NCBI GenBank assembly: GCA_025403435.1
Contig: CM046354.1
Span: forward strand, 43,163,779 to 43,227,778
DNA: 64,000 nucleotides
Source of the DNA: Artocarpus heterophyllus
Taxonomy: Eukaryota; Streptophyta; Magnoliopsida; Rosales; Moraceae
Direction: 5' to 3'
In this document: piece after piece, positions 1 through 12,200 of the stretch
Numbering within the stretch: the stretch's first letter is position 1
Layout: every line of letters starts with the position of its first letter
Notes under the pieces: model-generated
Databases searched by the model: none
The model's input: the letters and a program-made list of their open reading frames with translations, nothing else
Told to the model about the DNA's origin: nothing
Translations under genes and position numbers: made by a program

Positions 1-2424
1 CCAGAGTCTTGAATCAACATCCTCCATAGCTTCTGCGTAAGTATAAGGATCCCTGTCATGTTCATCCGGTTCAGCCAAAAAGACCTCCCCATTGAACATA
101 TACCTCTCAGGTTGACGCCCGATCCTCCCACTACGCCGAAGCCCCTGAGGTTGTTGTTCAGGTTTGTTTGATTTTTCTACACCGATCGGAATGGTTTCGT
201 TCGGAACCTCCGGAGTAAACGGATTACCCCTCAACTCCTCAAGCACCACTTTGCTTTGAGGTTTAAAGTCGTTCATGTAACTCTCCTCAAGGAAAGTTGC
301 ATTAGTTGAAACCACGACTTTATTTTCCTTTGGGTTATAAAAATAACCCCCTTTAGTCCCTTTTGGATATCCTACAAACACGCAAACTTCTGAACGTGCT
401 TCCAACTTATTCGGATCCTTAAACAGGACATGAGCTGGACATCCCCATATGCGAATATGGTTTAAGGATGTCTTCCATCTTGTCCACAACTCGTGAGGAG
501 TTTTAGGGACCGATTTTGAAGGTACATTGTTCAAAAGATAACATGCGGTTTGTAGTGCATATCCCCAAAAGGATAAAGGCAATGATGAATAACTCATCAT
601 GGACCGAATCATGTCCAACAAAGTCCTATTCCTTCTCTCTGCTACGCCATTCTGCTGCGGAGTGCCCGGCGCAGTCAAATGGGATAAAATCCCATTCTCT
701 AACAAGTGTCCTAAGAACTCATCAGAAAGGTATTCCCCACCTCGATCAGATCGAAGTGCCTTTATGGGTCTACCCAATTGCTTTTCCACTTCAGCCCGAA
801 ACTCCCTGAACTTATCATAAGTGTCGCTTTTGTGGTGCATTAGGTACACATACCCATATCTTGAGTAATCGTTAATAAAAGTAACGAAGTACTCATACCC
901 TCCTCGTGCCCGGATGTTCATCGGTCCGCAAACATCACTATGCACAAGTTCTAGAACCCCTTCGGCCCTATTGCCCTTAGACCCGTATGGTCTTTTGGTC
1001 ATTTTACCCTCCAAACAAGACTCACATTGAGGTATAGATTCCACCTTTAAGTGACTTAAAGGTCCATCCCTTACCAACCTTTGAATCCTATTTAGGTTAA
1101 TATGGCCAAGGCGCAAATGCCAAAGATAAGTCTTATTAGAGTGAGAAGTTTTAAGTCTTTTTGAGTCATTATCATTTATCTCAGCATTAAGCAATAGGTC
1201 CATCTTAGGTTTGATAAAATATAGATTATTTTGCATCCATCCAGAACAGATAAAAGATTTGTTTTTACGAATCACCACTTTTTCATTAAAAGATACCACG
1301 TAGGAGTCTTTAAATAAAGAAGATACAGAAATTAAATTCCTTTTAAATTTAGGAACATAAAAACAATCTCACAAAATTAAACTCCTAAAATTATCAAAAT
1401 AAAGATGGACATCTCCCACTGCTTCCGCTGAGACCAAGGATCCATCGCCCATCCGAAGCGTTAAGTCTTCACGAAGTAGACTTCTCGTTTCTTTGAATCC
1501 CTGCAGAGAAACACAAACATGATTAGTTGCACCGGAATCTATGACCCAAATGTCACTGGATTCCTCAACCAAACAAGTTTCTAAATATAGAAGATCACAC
1601 CTACCTCCCTTGGAAAGGAAGTCCTTGCAATGCTTCTTTATATGCCCGACCTTACCACAAAAGAAGCACTTAAGCTTCTTTGGGTTCTTCTTCTTCTTCT
1701 TCTTGCTCTTGGTAGCAATAGGAATAGAAGACTTCCCACTTTTGGCCCGTTGCTTCTTTCCATTCCCAGAGTTAGGATTGGAACCAGAAGCAGCTACCAT
1801 ATTGGCCTCTCCACCAGCAGGAGACTCCCTGATCAGCAGTTCAAACTCTTGTAACTGTTTCATCAGTTCTGTCAAGGTCATATCCCGTCTATTGCTTAGA
1901 TTAAAAGTAGCTCTAAACGGAATAAATTCCTTAGACAGAGTCTCAAAGACCATAGTCATCTGAGTTTCAGCATCGATGTCGGCTCCATTGGTTTGAGCCT
2001 CAGCGAGGTAATCCATGACTAACATAATATGCTCCTTTACAGATGTCCCCGGTCTCTGTCTGCAGTTTAAGAGTTTTCGAAGTGCCCCTTGCCGCTTTGA
2101 TATGGCCTGGCCACCAAACATATCCTCAACATTATCCAAGATCTACTTCGCAGTCTCATAATCCTGATGTTGAGCCTGCAGCACATTATTCATGCTAGCC
2201 ATAACATAGCAGCGGGCCTGATCATTAGCATCTTTCCAGCGGTCGTACGCTTGGAATTGCTCATTACTTGAGTCTCCCATAGGCTCGGGAGGACATGGAG
2301 TTGTCAGAACATATTTCAGTTTCTCAAAGGAAAGGACGATGTCCAGGTTCCGTTTCCAATCATTATAGTTCTCACCGGTTAATTGGTTTTTGTCAAGTAT
2401 CGATGATAAAGCGTTTTTAGACAT
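1..2424 (-). pseudogene. gag-protease-integrase polyprotein of element A
   Basis: The ATG is at 2424. Gag runs to about 1580 and contains a CCHC zinc knuckle (CFFCGKVGHIKKHC) after a lysine-rich tract. The protease motif DSGATNHVC lies near 1530. The integrase zinc-binding region ([14 protein letters not shown]) is near 1110, and the catalytic motifs [17 protein letters not shown] and [10 protein letters not shown] follow. The frame is open except for a TAG at 2143-2145, where H has CAG, and a TGA at 1369-1371, where H has CGA. Both are C-to-T changes. From 1368 to the window edge there is no further stop. One substitution gives FINDYS where H has FIDDYS. RT and RNase H would lie outside the window. 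Confidence 0.88.
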
Positions 2425-3391
2425 TTTCAATCTACAATAAAGAGTCATATACCAAACATAAGCAAACATATATAATAATTTAGTAAGATAACACAATCAT
2501 GTAAAATCATACAAATGTGTTTATGTGTCAAATCCTTGAAAACATCACAACCTTACAACGATAATTCCCAACTCAGAATTCAACAAGCTCCTAGGGGAGT
2601 CATGCCAAATTCAATCAGGAACACGGATCCCCTCCTGATTAATATATGCCATCCAGGACCCGTATGATCCAGCATATACTAATAATCGTTTCTTTGGCCA
2701 TTAATTTTATTAACAGAGCTCCTAGGGGAGGTTAATAATAAAATTAACGTGAGTGTATAACCACCGTTTTAATATTTTATCCATGATTTATAATCACCAC
2801 CTAGGGGTGTGCAACCATAAATCATACTAAAATACCTTATCCTTTCAGAGATCCAATCTGGTACATGATAGAAATCCCTTCGTAGGGGTTGGGACCATCA
2901 TGTTCTTCCTATGGACCAACGATGGAGGCCTTAGGTTCTCTCTTCGAAAACCTTCTCCCACTCAATCTTTTGAAGTCAAGGTTTTATTTTAAAATTATGC
3001 ATGAACAATTTTAATATGAGCGGCACTCCCTATTCTATATGACATGTTATCAATATACATGGTAAATCATATTATAATGCAGACAAGCAAAGCAATCAAG
3101 CAAAGCTACAAGCATAATAATAATAATAACCGTAATATTATGGTTCCACCCTAGAGAATAGAAAAACTAAGATTACAAGAGAATAATCGAGACATTTATC
3201 GATTCTTCATCCTTGAATCCTCAAGCTGTATCCTTCTTCATGTAATATCCATCTTCAAGTCCTCAATCCCGTATGAATCGAACACTTCATATTTCCGGTC
3301 ATATCCAAATTTAATGTTTCTCAGAATCGTCCCAAAAATAAAATTAAAACTGCACCAAAAAATTGCACCTTTTCTGGACACCTGGCTGCTC

Positions 3392-3582
3392 TCGGTCGGC
3401 AGGCCGATCTGGGTGATCGGTCTGCCGATCATGGTGGTTCGGCCTGCCGAACATGAAGGTTCGGCCTGCCGGCAGAGCACCAAAATTTCTGCCCCACTGT
3501 CGGCCTGCCGGACCGTACGTCCGGCCTGCCGATCTGTGACCTTCGGCCTGCCGAACTGTGAGGTCCGGCTTGCCGACCGAGC
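3392..3582. repeat. Palindromic TCGGC(A/CT)GGCCGA array in leader of A
   Basis: Roughly eight copies of a GC-rich palindrome of the type TTCGGCCTGCCGAA, spaced about 20-30 bp apart, in the 5' leader between the primer-binding site and gag. Some copies have GATC or GGAC arms in place of TTCG. The surrounding leader is AT-rich. Confidence 0.85.
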
Positions 3583-4074
3583 AGAAAACCCTCAATCCAG
3601 AAAATACAATTTTAATGCAATTCATCAATTTTATTTTCAACAATTCAAAAACATAAAATTAGAGACTCAGGAAATACCTGGAGACGCCATCATCAATCTT
3701 TAAGTTCCGACTTCTCGTTCCGTCTTCTCCGAATAATTATTTAATTACAAAATTCTTACAAATTAAAAATTAAATAATAATTCCTAGACGGAGATGATAG
3801 TCCACCATCTAATTACATGAAAAACCTAGATACACATTCTAACCTCTAAGGAACCATAACCGGTATTAATTAATTAATAAATAATTAAACAACAATTTAA
3901 TCAACCATAATTAATTAATAAACATTCACCATATAATCCATGACAACATATATATATATAGAAACCTAGAGTGCCATCTCTCTATAAAATTTAATTCAAG
4001 CATAGGAGAGATTAAGATCACAAAATTTATGCATATAACATGATCACAAACTTGCAAATTTATGTAAAAACCTG

Positions 4075-4086
4075 GCTCTGATACCA
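4075..4086 (-). other. Primer-binding site of element A
   Basis: The reverse complement reads TGGTATCAGAGC, complementary to the 3' end of plant initiator-Met tRNA. It lies two bases inside the 5' LTR end, where minus-strand DNA synthesis starts. Confidence 0.9.
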
Positions 4087-4492
4087 ATTGTTGGAAACAA
4101 AGTGCGCAGCGGAATTTTAAAAAATTTTTTCATCAGAGTATTTTCCAAAACACAAGTTTGACATGTTATATGTATAAATTAAACAGATCTTACTAACCTC
4201 AGTGTGCCGAAGAACCTCCGCGACCTGTGTAGAGAAGTAACGTTCCAGAAGAGCCTCAACCAACTGGTCTTCTTTGCTATTCTCTATCCACAACCGGAGT
4301 GAGTGTGGGCTCACATGTACAGCTCTTCCACCGGTGACTCTCCTTCCAACCAATAGAGAGAACCCAAAGCTAGTGTTCGTGATTTGTGAACAAAAGCTCT
4401 CAGGGAGTTTTCAGATGCTCACTAGAAGAGTATCACTCTTAATCTCTCAAATTGATCTGAGTAAATCATTAGACTCACTCCCTTTTTATACC

Positions 4493-4500
4493 TATTGGTC
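4493..4500 (-). promoter_or_regulatory. TATA box of element A LTR
   Basis: TATAAAAA on the minus strand, with a CCAAT motif just upstream (GGACCAATAGG). This is a canonical plant pol II core promoter; transcription would run leftwards through the rest of the LTR into the leader. The same block is conserved in the H LTRs. Confidence 0.7.
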
Positions 4501-4606
4501 CTTGGGGTAAGTCCATATCAGATTAGGTCTCAAAAATCGAAACAGAATCAAGTTTGGAACAATATCTGATAAGATACGCGTGAAAAACGCGTAATCTTAA
4601 CTGTCG

Positions 4607-4694
4607 CGGTCGGCATGCCGAACTGTGTGATAGGCAGGCCGAACTAGCCAGTTCGGTAGGCCGAACTTTCTGATCGGCAGGCCGAACTGCCGAG
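4607..4694. repeat. Palindromic TTCGGCAGGCCGAA array in LTR of A
   Basis: About four to five copies within 90 bp, for example TTCGGTAGGCCGAAC and TCGGCAGGCCGAAC, located 110-200 bp upstream of the LTR TATA box. Confidence 0.85.
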
Positions 4695-6404
4695 AAAAAA
4701 TCTCCGCGAATCTTTTATTTTCCACCCGAGATTCTAAAGGATAAAGTCTCAGTTTTGATTCAAATAGCCCAATAGAAAAGATATCTGATCAAAACAAACT
4801 TTATCAAGATAATCTCTAAGAAAATAAATCAATTCACAATAATTCTACAAGTTTATCTTGTTCTAATTGTCCAAAATTAAAACAACCGATAAACAGACAA
4901 GAATTATCCGAACGCCATAATTCTACAAGTTCATCTTGAACTAATTTCTTACATAATTAATTCAACCGATAAACAGACATGAATTATTTGATTCTTATAA
5001 ATTTTAAACCAATCTGATAAATCCGAAATAAGTCACCAATTATTGGAAAAGCACGCCGTGTCGTTACAGGATTTTGTGAGCTAGCAAAGGGGACCAAAAT
5101 GGACCTATAAAGTTCAAGCTCATGATAAATATGAAACCCAATATCCCAGATATACATTTCACAATTATCAACTCCAACGCGACTCCACTAAAAGCTTGGA
5201 GCTGCGCTCTCAAACTTTATAGAATTACGAAGCTCGTGTAGCTAACTCTCCATGACATATCATAGTGTATCGCATCCCCATATGATCATCCATAATCGGC
5301 TTAAGGACAAGTTCTGTCTTACCTTTCCGATTATTTTTATCTTACGTTCCATTGTCTCACCATTAGAAAACTTACCATCCAAAGATAGTATACCATTCGG
5401 TTACACCTATGTATCCAAATGGTTGAGCGCTCCAGTTTTCCAATTACAGGACAACGCATATAAGAGGATATCATTACTCCTAAAGAGGAGCTATGGATTC
5501 CATATCTATGAATAACAAGTCTACGCTACCAAGAGTCATGCCTCCAACGTACCGGCATGCATGCCACTATAGAGATGTGGGAGTCACCCATTGGTACATC
5601 AAAAGACACAAGTCGAGACAATGGGCCCATTATTCATCTCAGGATTAAGATACAATACAAATGATTGTCTAAAGTGAATCGATTTGCCAAGACAGAATTA
5701 ATAATCCAAATCAATTCACTTTATGTCCCGATCCAACACATCGTCACCTATGACAACGCGCCAATGTTTCTATTCACGGAGTCCAACTCCGATGGCCAAG
5801 ACAAACCATCTCCCAAAAGGGATATAGACAACATAACAATCTTTACATGAATAAAGCGCCCAACTTTATTCCCTCGATTGCGGATCATATATTTTAGACC
5901 ATCACCTTAAGAGTCGTGTCTACCGCATAATCATCCCATCATATGCCCAACTCTTAAGGTTTAGACTGACAGTCTCAGACTACTGTTTGCTTATCATACA
6001 TTCAACAAATATGAACGTAAAGAGGACAATATTTGGTATATATAAATGAATAAATTCTTTATTGATAAAAATGTCTCCAAAAACGTATTACATTTTTACT
6101 CCTTAGAGCATATATGTCTAACATCAAGTCCTTCATGCTCTTCATCATATCAAAACCAAGACTCTGATACCAATTGTCACAGCCTTAATCTTTTCAACTA
6201 AGCACCCGTGCAGCCTTAGCACAATCCTGATGCTAAGTAAGCCTAACTTCACCCAAACTCTCAAGGACAAAGTAAGAAGGCAAAGTGAAATGTTGGCAAA
6301 GCCAAAGAAAGAACACCAAGAGAGTAATAAAAGTGAAAACAAAAAGATTTCTATTGTGAAAGTTACAAGTGTGGAGGATAGATGGCAAATGAGGGGCCTT
6401 CCCC

Positions 6405-6412
6405 TATTTATA
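6405..6412 (-). promoter_or_regulatory. TATA box of LTR F
   Basis: The minus strand reads CCTATAAATAGGGG, a near-ideal plant TATA box. The first perfect heat-shock element starts 19 bp upstream. The predicted transcription start is about 25-30 bp to the left, leaving about 200 nt of R-U5 before the LTR end at 6175. Confidence 0.65.
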
Positions 6413-6430
6413 GGCCAAGAGCCATCCCAA

Positions 6431-6697
6431 GAACATTCTAGAATTATGTGAAAAGAGAGCTAGCCTAGAACATTCTAGCATGCTACTAGACTATGTACAA
6501 AGTGTAAAAGGCTTCTAGAGAAATCTACAATATACTAGAATATATGTGTGTCCCTAATATTCTAGAAAGTTCTAGAGTAGTCTTAAAGCTTCTTGAGTCT
6601 TCCAAGGTCTTCCATAAAGTTTCAGATGCTTCTAGACACATGTGGATAAATCTAGAACATGGTAGAACCTTGTAGATAATTATGGAACCTTCTAGAT
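6431..6697 (-). promoter_or_regulatory. Cluster of heat-shock elements in LTR F
   Basis: Perfect three-unit elements of the form nGAAnnTTCnnGAAn occur at 6431-6443 (GAACATTCTAGAA) and 6560-6572 (TTCTAGAAAGTTC, extended by an imperfect TAGAG unit). Partial ones occur at 6468-6480, 6513-6519, 6590-6612 (five-base periodic TTC units), 6629-6636, 6651-6658 and 6685-6697. These are binding sites for trimeric heat-shock factors. The position directly upstream of a TATA box matches heat-inducible promoters, including the LTR of the Arabidopsis copia element ONSEN. Confidence 0.7.
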
Positions 6698-6729
6698 CCT
6701 TGCAGACTTTTTGTTCAAGACTTGGTTTC

Positions 6730-8393
6730 TCTCGGGTGATCTAGACTACTCTTATTTGGTGACAAGCTCTCAAGAAAAAATTGGCAAAAATGGGACGGTG
6801 AGTGACACTTAGCTCTTGAGTGCTCTGCCTTTCACAACCTAGCTTATTTATAGACAAAATTATGGCTAACACCCCTAACCATGTAGGATTACTGGCACCC
6901 ACCAGCCCTTGCTAAGTGTCCCCTCACTTAGCACCTACAAACCCTACTGAGTTGTTACAGCCATGTTTTTAAGAGTTTGAGGTCACTTTGCTACTTAGCA
7001 TGTGTGCCACCTGTCACTGACTGCACGCCCACTACCCAGCTACAACCTATAACGATCTCTTGCCTTAGTTCGAAGTTTGTGGTAGCCATGCCACCTGTAT
7101 GCCTCACTGCTACTTAGCCCACCAATGGCTACATGGATCAGCCGACTTGACTTTCAAGTTTTGTGGCCACCAACGCCACTCGAGAGCCCTCTCTAGCACA
7201 TGATCCATGCGTCCCTCACCACCTGGCGCATGGTCACAATAGATCTCTGAGTTTTGTGGAGCTCATGCGTCCATTCCGAGCTCCACTTCAGCCACTATTT
7301 TGCACACTTCATGTGATCTCAACCACATTGAACCACCTAGCCCTCTTTTCTCACCACTAGTCATTGTGTCGCACCACAACATTCCTCAAGCCCATAAGTC
7401 TTGCAACAACCTGCATTTGCTCGCCCCTACTCTTAGCCCTATGTGCCACCCGCCTTGTGCCTAACTTGGGCTATGTCTGAACAGTTTGTCCATGCAACAC
7501 CCTTGGCTGATTTCTCGCACGTCTTGTGTGCCTATGTCTACACCTACAGACTTTGCCCCTTTTCCATGGCCTAGTTGGCATACCATCTCACACACATGTG
7601 CCCCCATGGCCGGAGCACTCTACATTTCTCGGTTAGCTATCCTTAGACCAAGTCTTTTCTTCTCTTGCGCACACCACTGACTTGGCTTTTGTCCCAACAT
7701 ACTGAGCCCTCTCATTTGTTAGACGTGCCAAGGCCACCCTCTTGTGCCATGCCCTACTAGTTTTTGCACGCTGGTCTCTTGCCCATGCCACGCCTCGCAT
7801 ATTTAGTATTTTTGGGTCTAACAACCACCGTATATGTATATATTTATTTATTTATATATATACACCCCACCATTCCTGCAAACCCTTACCATACTTGTCT
7901 ATATGCGATCGAATTCAATATTACTAGGGTGGTCATGTTTAAGGGCATTCTAATCTATATCATAGGAAATACTAATACATTAAAAATTTTGACAGAGATA
8001 TTGGGTACCATAGCAGGGTTTTACGACTCCCTATATTTATGGTGGAATTTTCATTAAGGTCAACTGAAGCAATTTTCTTATTAATAAATTAATCAATCAA
8101 TCCCAGCAAATATAACATGGATCAACAGTCACGATTAATTCATTAAAAACATATAACTAAGACCAACATTTAGCACTAAAAAAAACTATGAAAAGGACTT
8201 GTGCGTAGGTCCCACTAAGAACTAGCCATGCAAATTGCATGAGAAACAATGTCTTATCTACCATTATACATTATTATGTTACATTCCTCTATTCTAAAGC
8301 TCCTAAGCTCGCCTTGAGAAGCCCTTCTTCATAGAAAATCCCTTTTTTATTTTTTTTTATTTTTTACTTTTTATAATGGTTGAAAGATCAGAA
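6730..8393. other. No recognised gene; intergenic or degenerate repeat
   Basis: A 1.6-kb stretch without a convincing coding region. 6900-7750 is unusually C-rich (many GCCAC, CCACC and CACCA words). 7828-7865 is an AT-rich low-complexity tract. A second TATA-like TATTTATA lies at 6845-6852. The stretch before 8394 is interrupted by element B and may be the distal 5' flank of the translocator gene fragment at 14936, since B separates the two. I recognise no transposon terminus inside it. Confidence 0.5.
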
Positions 8394-8853
8394 TGTTAGA
8401 ATAAAATTGTGATGAAAACCATCATCACCTAGGATCATTCATGTCAAATCATCAAAAATATTAATAAGATGCGGAAGCTAACCTGAATCCATTGATTAAA
8501 TGTGATTCTTGAGTCTGTTGGTTGAGGATCTTCCAAGTCTGGTACGTAAATCCTCCTTCACAGAATGCTCTGTAATTTCTCTGTAGATGGGGAACAAAAA
8601 AATAATGTACGTATTGACTTGGGGACCACAACCCCTTTATATAACTGCTAAACCCTAGCAGTTATCCTTAATTACCAATTTAACTCATCATGAAATTAGT
8701 AATTATATTTTTTTGGTCTCTATACATAGGAGGCCCACACTTAATGATGCATCAAAAGCCTAAAACCTAAATTAATCACTTTTAACCTTATTGATAGCCT
8801 TTAATTCACATTTATTTAATATATTAGCCCATATATTGGATTTTGATCCAACA
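8394..8853 (-). repeat. 3' LTR of element B
   Basis: 460 bp, bounded by TGTTAGAATAAA and GATCCAACA. It is near-identical to 14389-14855. On the minus strand it holds a TATATAAAGGGG box near 8632-8643. Confidence 0.93.
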
Positions 8854-8868
8854 ATCTCCCACTTGGGC
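8854..8868 (-). other. Polypurine tract of element B
   Basis: The minus strand reads GCCCAAGTGGGAGAT immediately before the 3' LTR, the plus-strand priming site typical of copia elements. Confidence 0.8.
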
Positions 8869-9282
8869 TATATATGAAACTTTATAAATGTGAATTATAC
8901 CTTATGAGCTCATGAATTTTGCTACCAAAAAACTTATGCACCTCAACAATCTTGTCCATTAACCATATCAATATAGGACCAAAGCGACCTTCATTACATA
9001 TGTCGTAACTAGACCCATTAATGATCACATATACCAATACAACTAATGACAAGATCAAGCATGGATGTGTAGCATGGAAATTTCATGCAATGTGATCATA
9101 ACATGCCTATTTCCAACTGGTCCACCTGAAGACTTTAGTGAGATCAAACCATACCAATATTAGAGTGTGAATAAACTTAAAACTTTATTTTTGCAGAAAA
9201 TAACCTTAAAATATCCATAAACTGAAATAACTAAAAATGTCTATATCATAAGAGCATTTAAAATTACAAACTCCCACTAAAG

Positions 9283-12200
9283 CTAAATATCCTGAAATGA
9301 TATGGCACCAATACGAGCAGTGTGCTCATGAAACATTTTGGGTGGTAATCCCTTAGTAAGTGGATCCGCAATCATGGAGTTTGTCTCGATGTGCTCTATA
9401 GACAACTGTCTATTTTGAGCTCTTTCTTTAACAACTAAGAACTTGATGTCTATATGCTTCGACTTTGTCGAGCTCCTATTGTTGTTGGAATACAGAACTG
9501 TTGACTTATTGTTACAAAATAACTTCAATGGTCTTTCAATACTGTCCACTATGTGCAGCCTCGTGACAAAATTTCACGGCCATATTCCATGACTGGACGC
9601 CTCATAACACGCTATGAACTCTGTTGCAATCATAGAAGATGCTATAAGAGACTATTTAGCACTCTTCTAAGAGATAGCACCTCTGGCCAGAAGGTAGACA
9701 TAGCCTGACATAGATTTCATACTATCTTGGCATCCAGCATAATTAGAGTCTGTATACGCAATGATCTCTAGCTGTTTCGACCTCCGATACATGAGCATGT
9801 AGTCCTTTGTTCTCTATAAATACCTCAAGACTCATTTGGCTGCTACCCAATGATCCTTTCCAGGATTGCTTAAGTACCTACCCAACATCCCTATAACGTA
9901 CGCAATATCCAAACGCATACAAACTTGAGCATACATTAGACTCCCTACTGCTGACGCATAAGGAATCTTCTACATTACCTTAACCTCAAAATCATTCTTA
10001 GGGCACTGATTGAGACTAAACTTGTCTCCCTTAGCCACAGAGGTATCACCTGGTTTACAATCCTGCATGCTATATCTTTTAAGAACCTTTTCGATATAGC
10101 CATTTTGTGATAATCCTAAAATACCCCGAGAACGATCCTAGTGTATCTGTATACCCAACACAAAAGAGGCGTCGCCAAGATCTTTCATCTCAAATTTTTT
10201 TAATAGAAATCTCTTAGTTTCATGCAATAAGCCTATATCATTATTGGCAAGCAAAATGTCATCGACATATAAAATTAGGAAAATATACTTACTCCCACTG
10301 AACTTGTGGTATATACAATCATTGACCAAATTCATCTCAAAACCGAACGAGATGATAACCTGATGAAATTTGTAATACCACTGATGAGAAGCTTGCTTAA
10401 GCCCATAGATGGATTTCTTTAATTTGCAAACCATCTTCTTTGCATCTCTCGACACAAAGTTTTTCGGTTGCACCATATAGATTGTTTCATCAATGTCGCC
10501 ATTGAGAAACACAGCCTTAACATCCATCTGATGAAGCTTAAGATCAAAATGTGCCACTAATGCCATTATAATCTTGAAAGAGTTTTTCGAAGAAACTGGA
10601 GAGAAAGTCTCTTTATAGTCAATGCCTTCTTTTTGTATAAAGCCTTTAGCGACAAGATGAGCCTTATATCTCTCCACATTGCCTTTCGAATCCATCTTGG
10701 TCTTAAATATCCATTTGCAACCAATGGGTTTCACTCCTTCAGGAAATGGGACAAGATCCCAAACATCATTGTCCTTCGTAAACTTTATCTCTTCATTCAT
10801 AGCATCAATCCACTCTTGAGATCTAGAACTTTCCATGGCTTGACGGAAGTTGATTGGATCATCTTCCACCATGCTAATGTCAAACTCATGTTCTTGGAGA
10901 AATACAATGTAATCATTTGGCACCGCACTTCTTCTTTCTCTAGTGGATCTCCTTAATGGCATAGGTTCTTGAGGTAGTTACGTTTGTTCTTCTGGAACAA
11001 TTTCTGGAATAGGAGGTTCTCTGACATTATCTTGATTTAGGTCTGCTTCTTGAACGATGTCAGGAGTAGGAACCTGATCAATGTCAATAACAGCTGTGGG
11101 AATATCAACATATTCCTCTTCAAAGACAAAGTCCCTAACCATATCTCCCCCTGCAAACTCGACATCCTTAAAGAACCTGGCATTTTCCATCTCAAATATC
11201 GATTTGGTCATGGGATCATAAAACTTGTACCCCATGGATTTTTCAGAGTATCCAATAAAATAACAACTAACCATCCTTGAGTCTAATTTCTTTTCATTAG
11301 GCCTATAAGGCCTTGTCTCAGCTGGACATCCCCAAACATGCAAATGCTTTAGACTAGCTTCTCGCCTGTCCAAAGTTCGTAAGGAGTTTTGGCAGTTGTT
11401 TTAGTTGGAACCTTGTTAAGGATATATGCTGCGGTCTTAAGTGCTTCTCCCCAAAGTGATTCTGGTAAGGTAGAATGAGAAATCATAGTCTTTACTATAT
11501 CCTTAAGCGTCCTATTTCATCTTTTAGCAACATGATTTATAGTGGGCGAATCCGACATAGTGTACTATGGGATGATACCGCATTCCTCTAGGAATTTAGC
11601 AAACGGCCCTAGATGTTATTCACTTGAACAGTTATATCTACCATAGTATTCACCATCATGGTCAAAATTGACGCTTTTTTATCCTTTTACTGAGTTGGTT
11701 TTTAATTTCAGCTTTGTAATTTTTAAATACATCTAGCAATTATGACTTTTCATAATGAGATATATGTAGTCATATCTAGAAAAATTGTCTATGAACATTA
11801 TAAAATGTTGTTGACCATTCTAAGATACTGAAGGGAATGGCACACAAATATCTATATGCATAAATTCTAAGACGTCCAAAGTCCTATTGTCTTCAAATCT
11901 CCTTTTATTGGTTTGTTTCCCTTAATACAGTTAACACAAATATCAAATCTATAAAGTCTAAGGGGTCAAGAATTTTGTCTGATACAAGTCTCTCTATTCC
12001 CCTTCTAAAGATATGACCCAATCTCTTGCGCCATAACACAACTAAATTCTCATTGGTTAATTTTCTCTTTATACCTCGTGTACTTAATTGCAAGGATTCA
12101 TTAAATGAAGCAATTGTATCGAGTAAATAAAGATTATCGTAACCTGATAAAGAACTAGAACTAACTAATTTTGAATCATGAAACAAACTAAATTTTCCAT

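Larger units (their letters stand above)
1..6123 (-). mobile_element. Ty1/copia element A, 5' part
   Basis: Minus-strand copia retrotransposon cut by the left window edge. Reading leftwards it has a 5' LTR (6123-4089), a primer-binding site, a leader of about 1.65 kb, gag, protease and integrase; the sequence stops just before the reverse transcriptase. The order protease-integrase before RT is the copia order. It is nearly collinear with 21294-27421 of element H, so it is the same family. It is the best-preserved coding copy in the window: gag through integrase is broken only by two stop codons, with no frameshift. The five bases to its right (6124-6128, TCAAG) would be the target duplication, but the other end is outside the window. 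Confidence 0.93.
4089..6123 (-). repeat. 5' LTR of element A
   Basis: About 2035 bp, bounded by TGTTGG at the left and TCTAACA at the right, the reverse complement of the TGTTAGACATG...CCAACA ends of the H LTRs. Such long LTRs are at the upper end for copia elements. It contains a TATA box (4493-4500, minus) and a cluster of TTCGGCAGGCCGAA-like palindromes upstream of it. The same LTR occurs at 21294, 28967 and 60728, from 63431, and in diverged form in element D. Confidence 0.93.
6124..6730 (-). mobile_element. LTR F with adjoining primer-binding site (heat-shock-type promoter)
   Basis: A second minus-strand LTR element interrupted by element A. The reverse complement of 6162-6172 reads TGGTATCAGAG (primer-binding site). 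The LTR would start at 6175 (TGTCACAGCC) and extend right. On the minus strand it has a strong TATA box at 6412-6405 preceded by a dense cluster of TTCnnGAA motifs to about 6700. The far LTR boundary was not found, so the right limit is approximate. No coding part remains in the window; 6124-6161 is all that is left of its internal region. The initiator-Met primer site suggests copia but cannot settle it. Confidence 0.65.

Noticed and set aside
516..820. Plus-strand open frames opposite the integrase of A (also 26602-26906)
   Set aside because: Shadow frames antisense to a well-recognised integrase.
1541..1963. Open frames with poly-Phe or poly-Leu (also 25460-25903 and 47515-47856)
   Set aside because: They are the opposite strand of the lysine-rich tract of gag.
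3392..3582. Could the spaced palindromes be a CRISPR array?
   Set aside because: Repeats are 14-16 bp and imperfect, spacers are similar to each other, and the host is a plant nuclear genome.
5252..5515. 87-codon frame antisense to the A LTR, recurring in other LTR copies (21902-22165, 29607-29837, 61855-62118)
   Set aside because: It recurs because the LTRs are copies of each other. It is frameshifted in element D and shortened in the H 3' LTR, and has no recognisable domain.
5665..5850. 61-codon antisense LTR frame repeated in five LTRs
   Set aside because: TTG start, antisense to the LTR transcript, no domain; sequence identity of LTR copies explains the recurrence.
7163..7824. Four short overlapping open frames in the C-rich segment
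   Set aside because: The C-rich composition alone reduces stop codons; no motif, no splice or start context.
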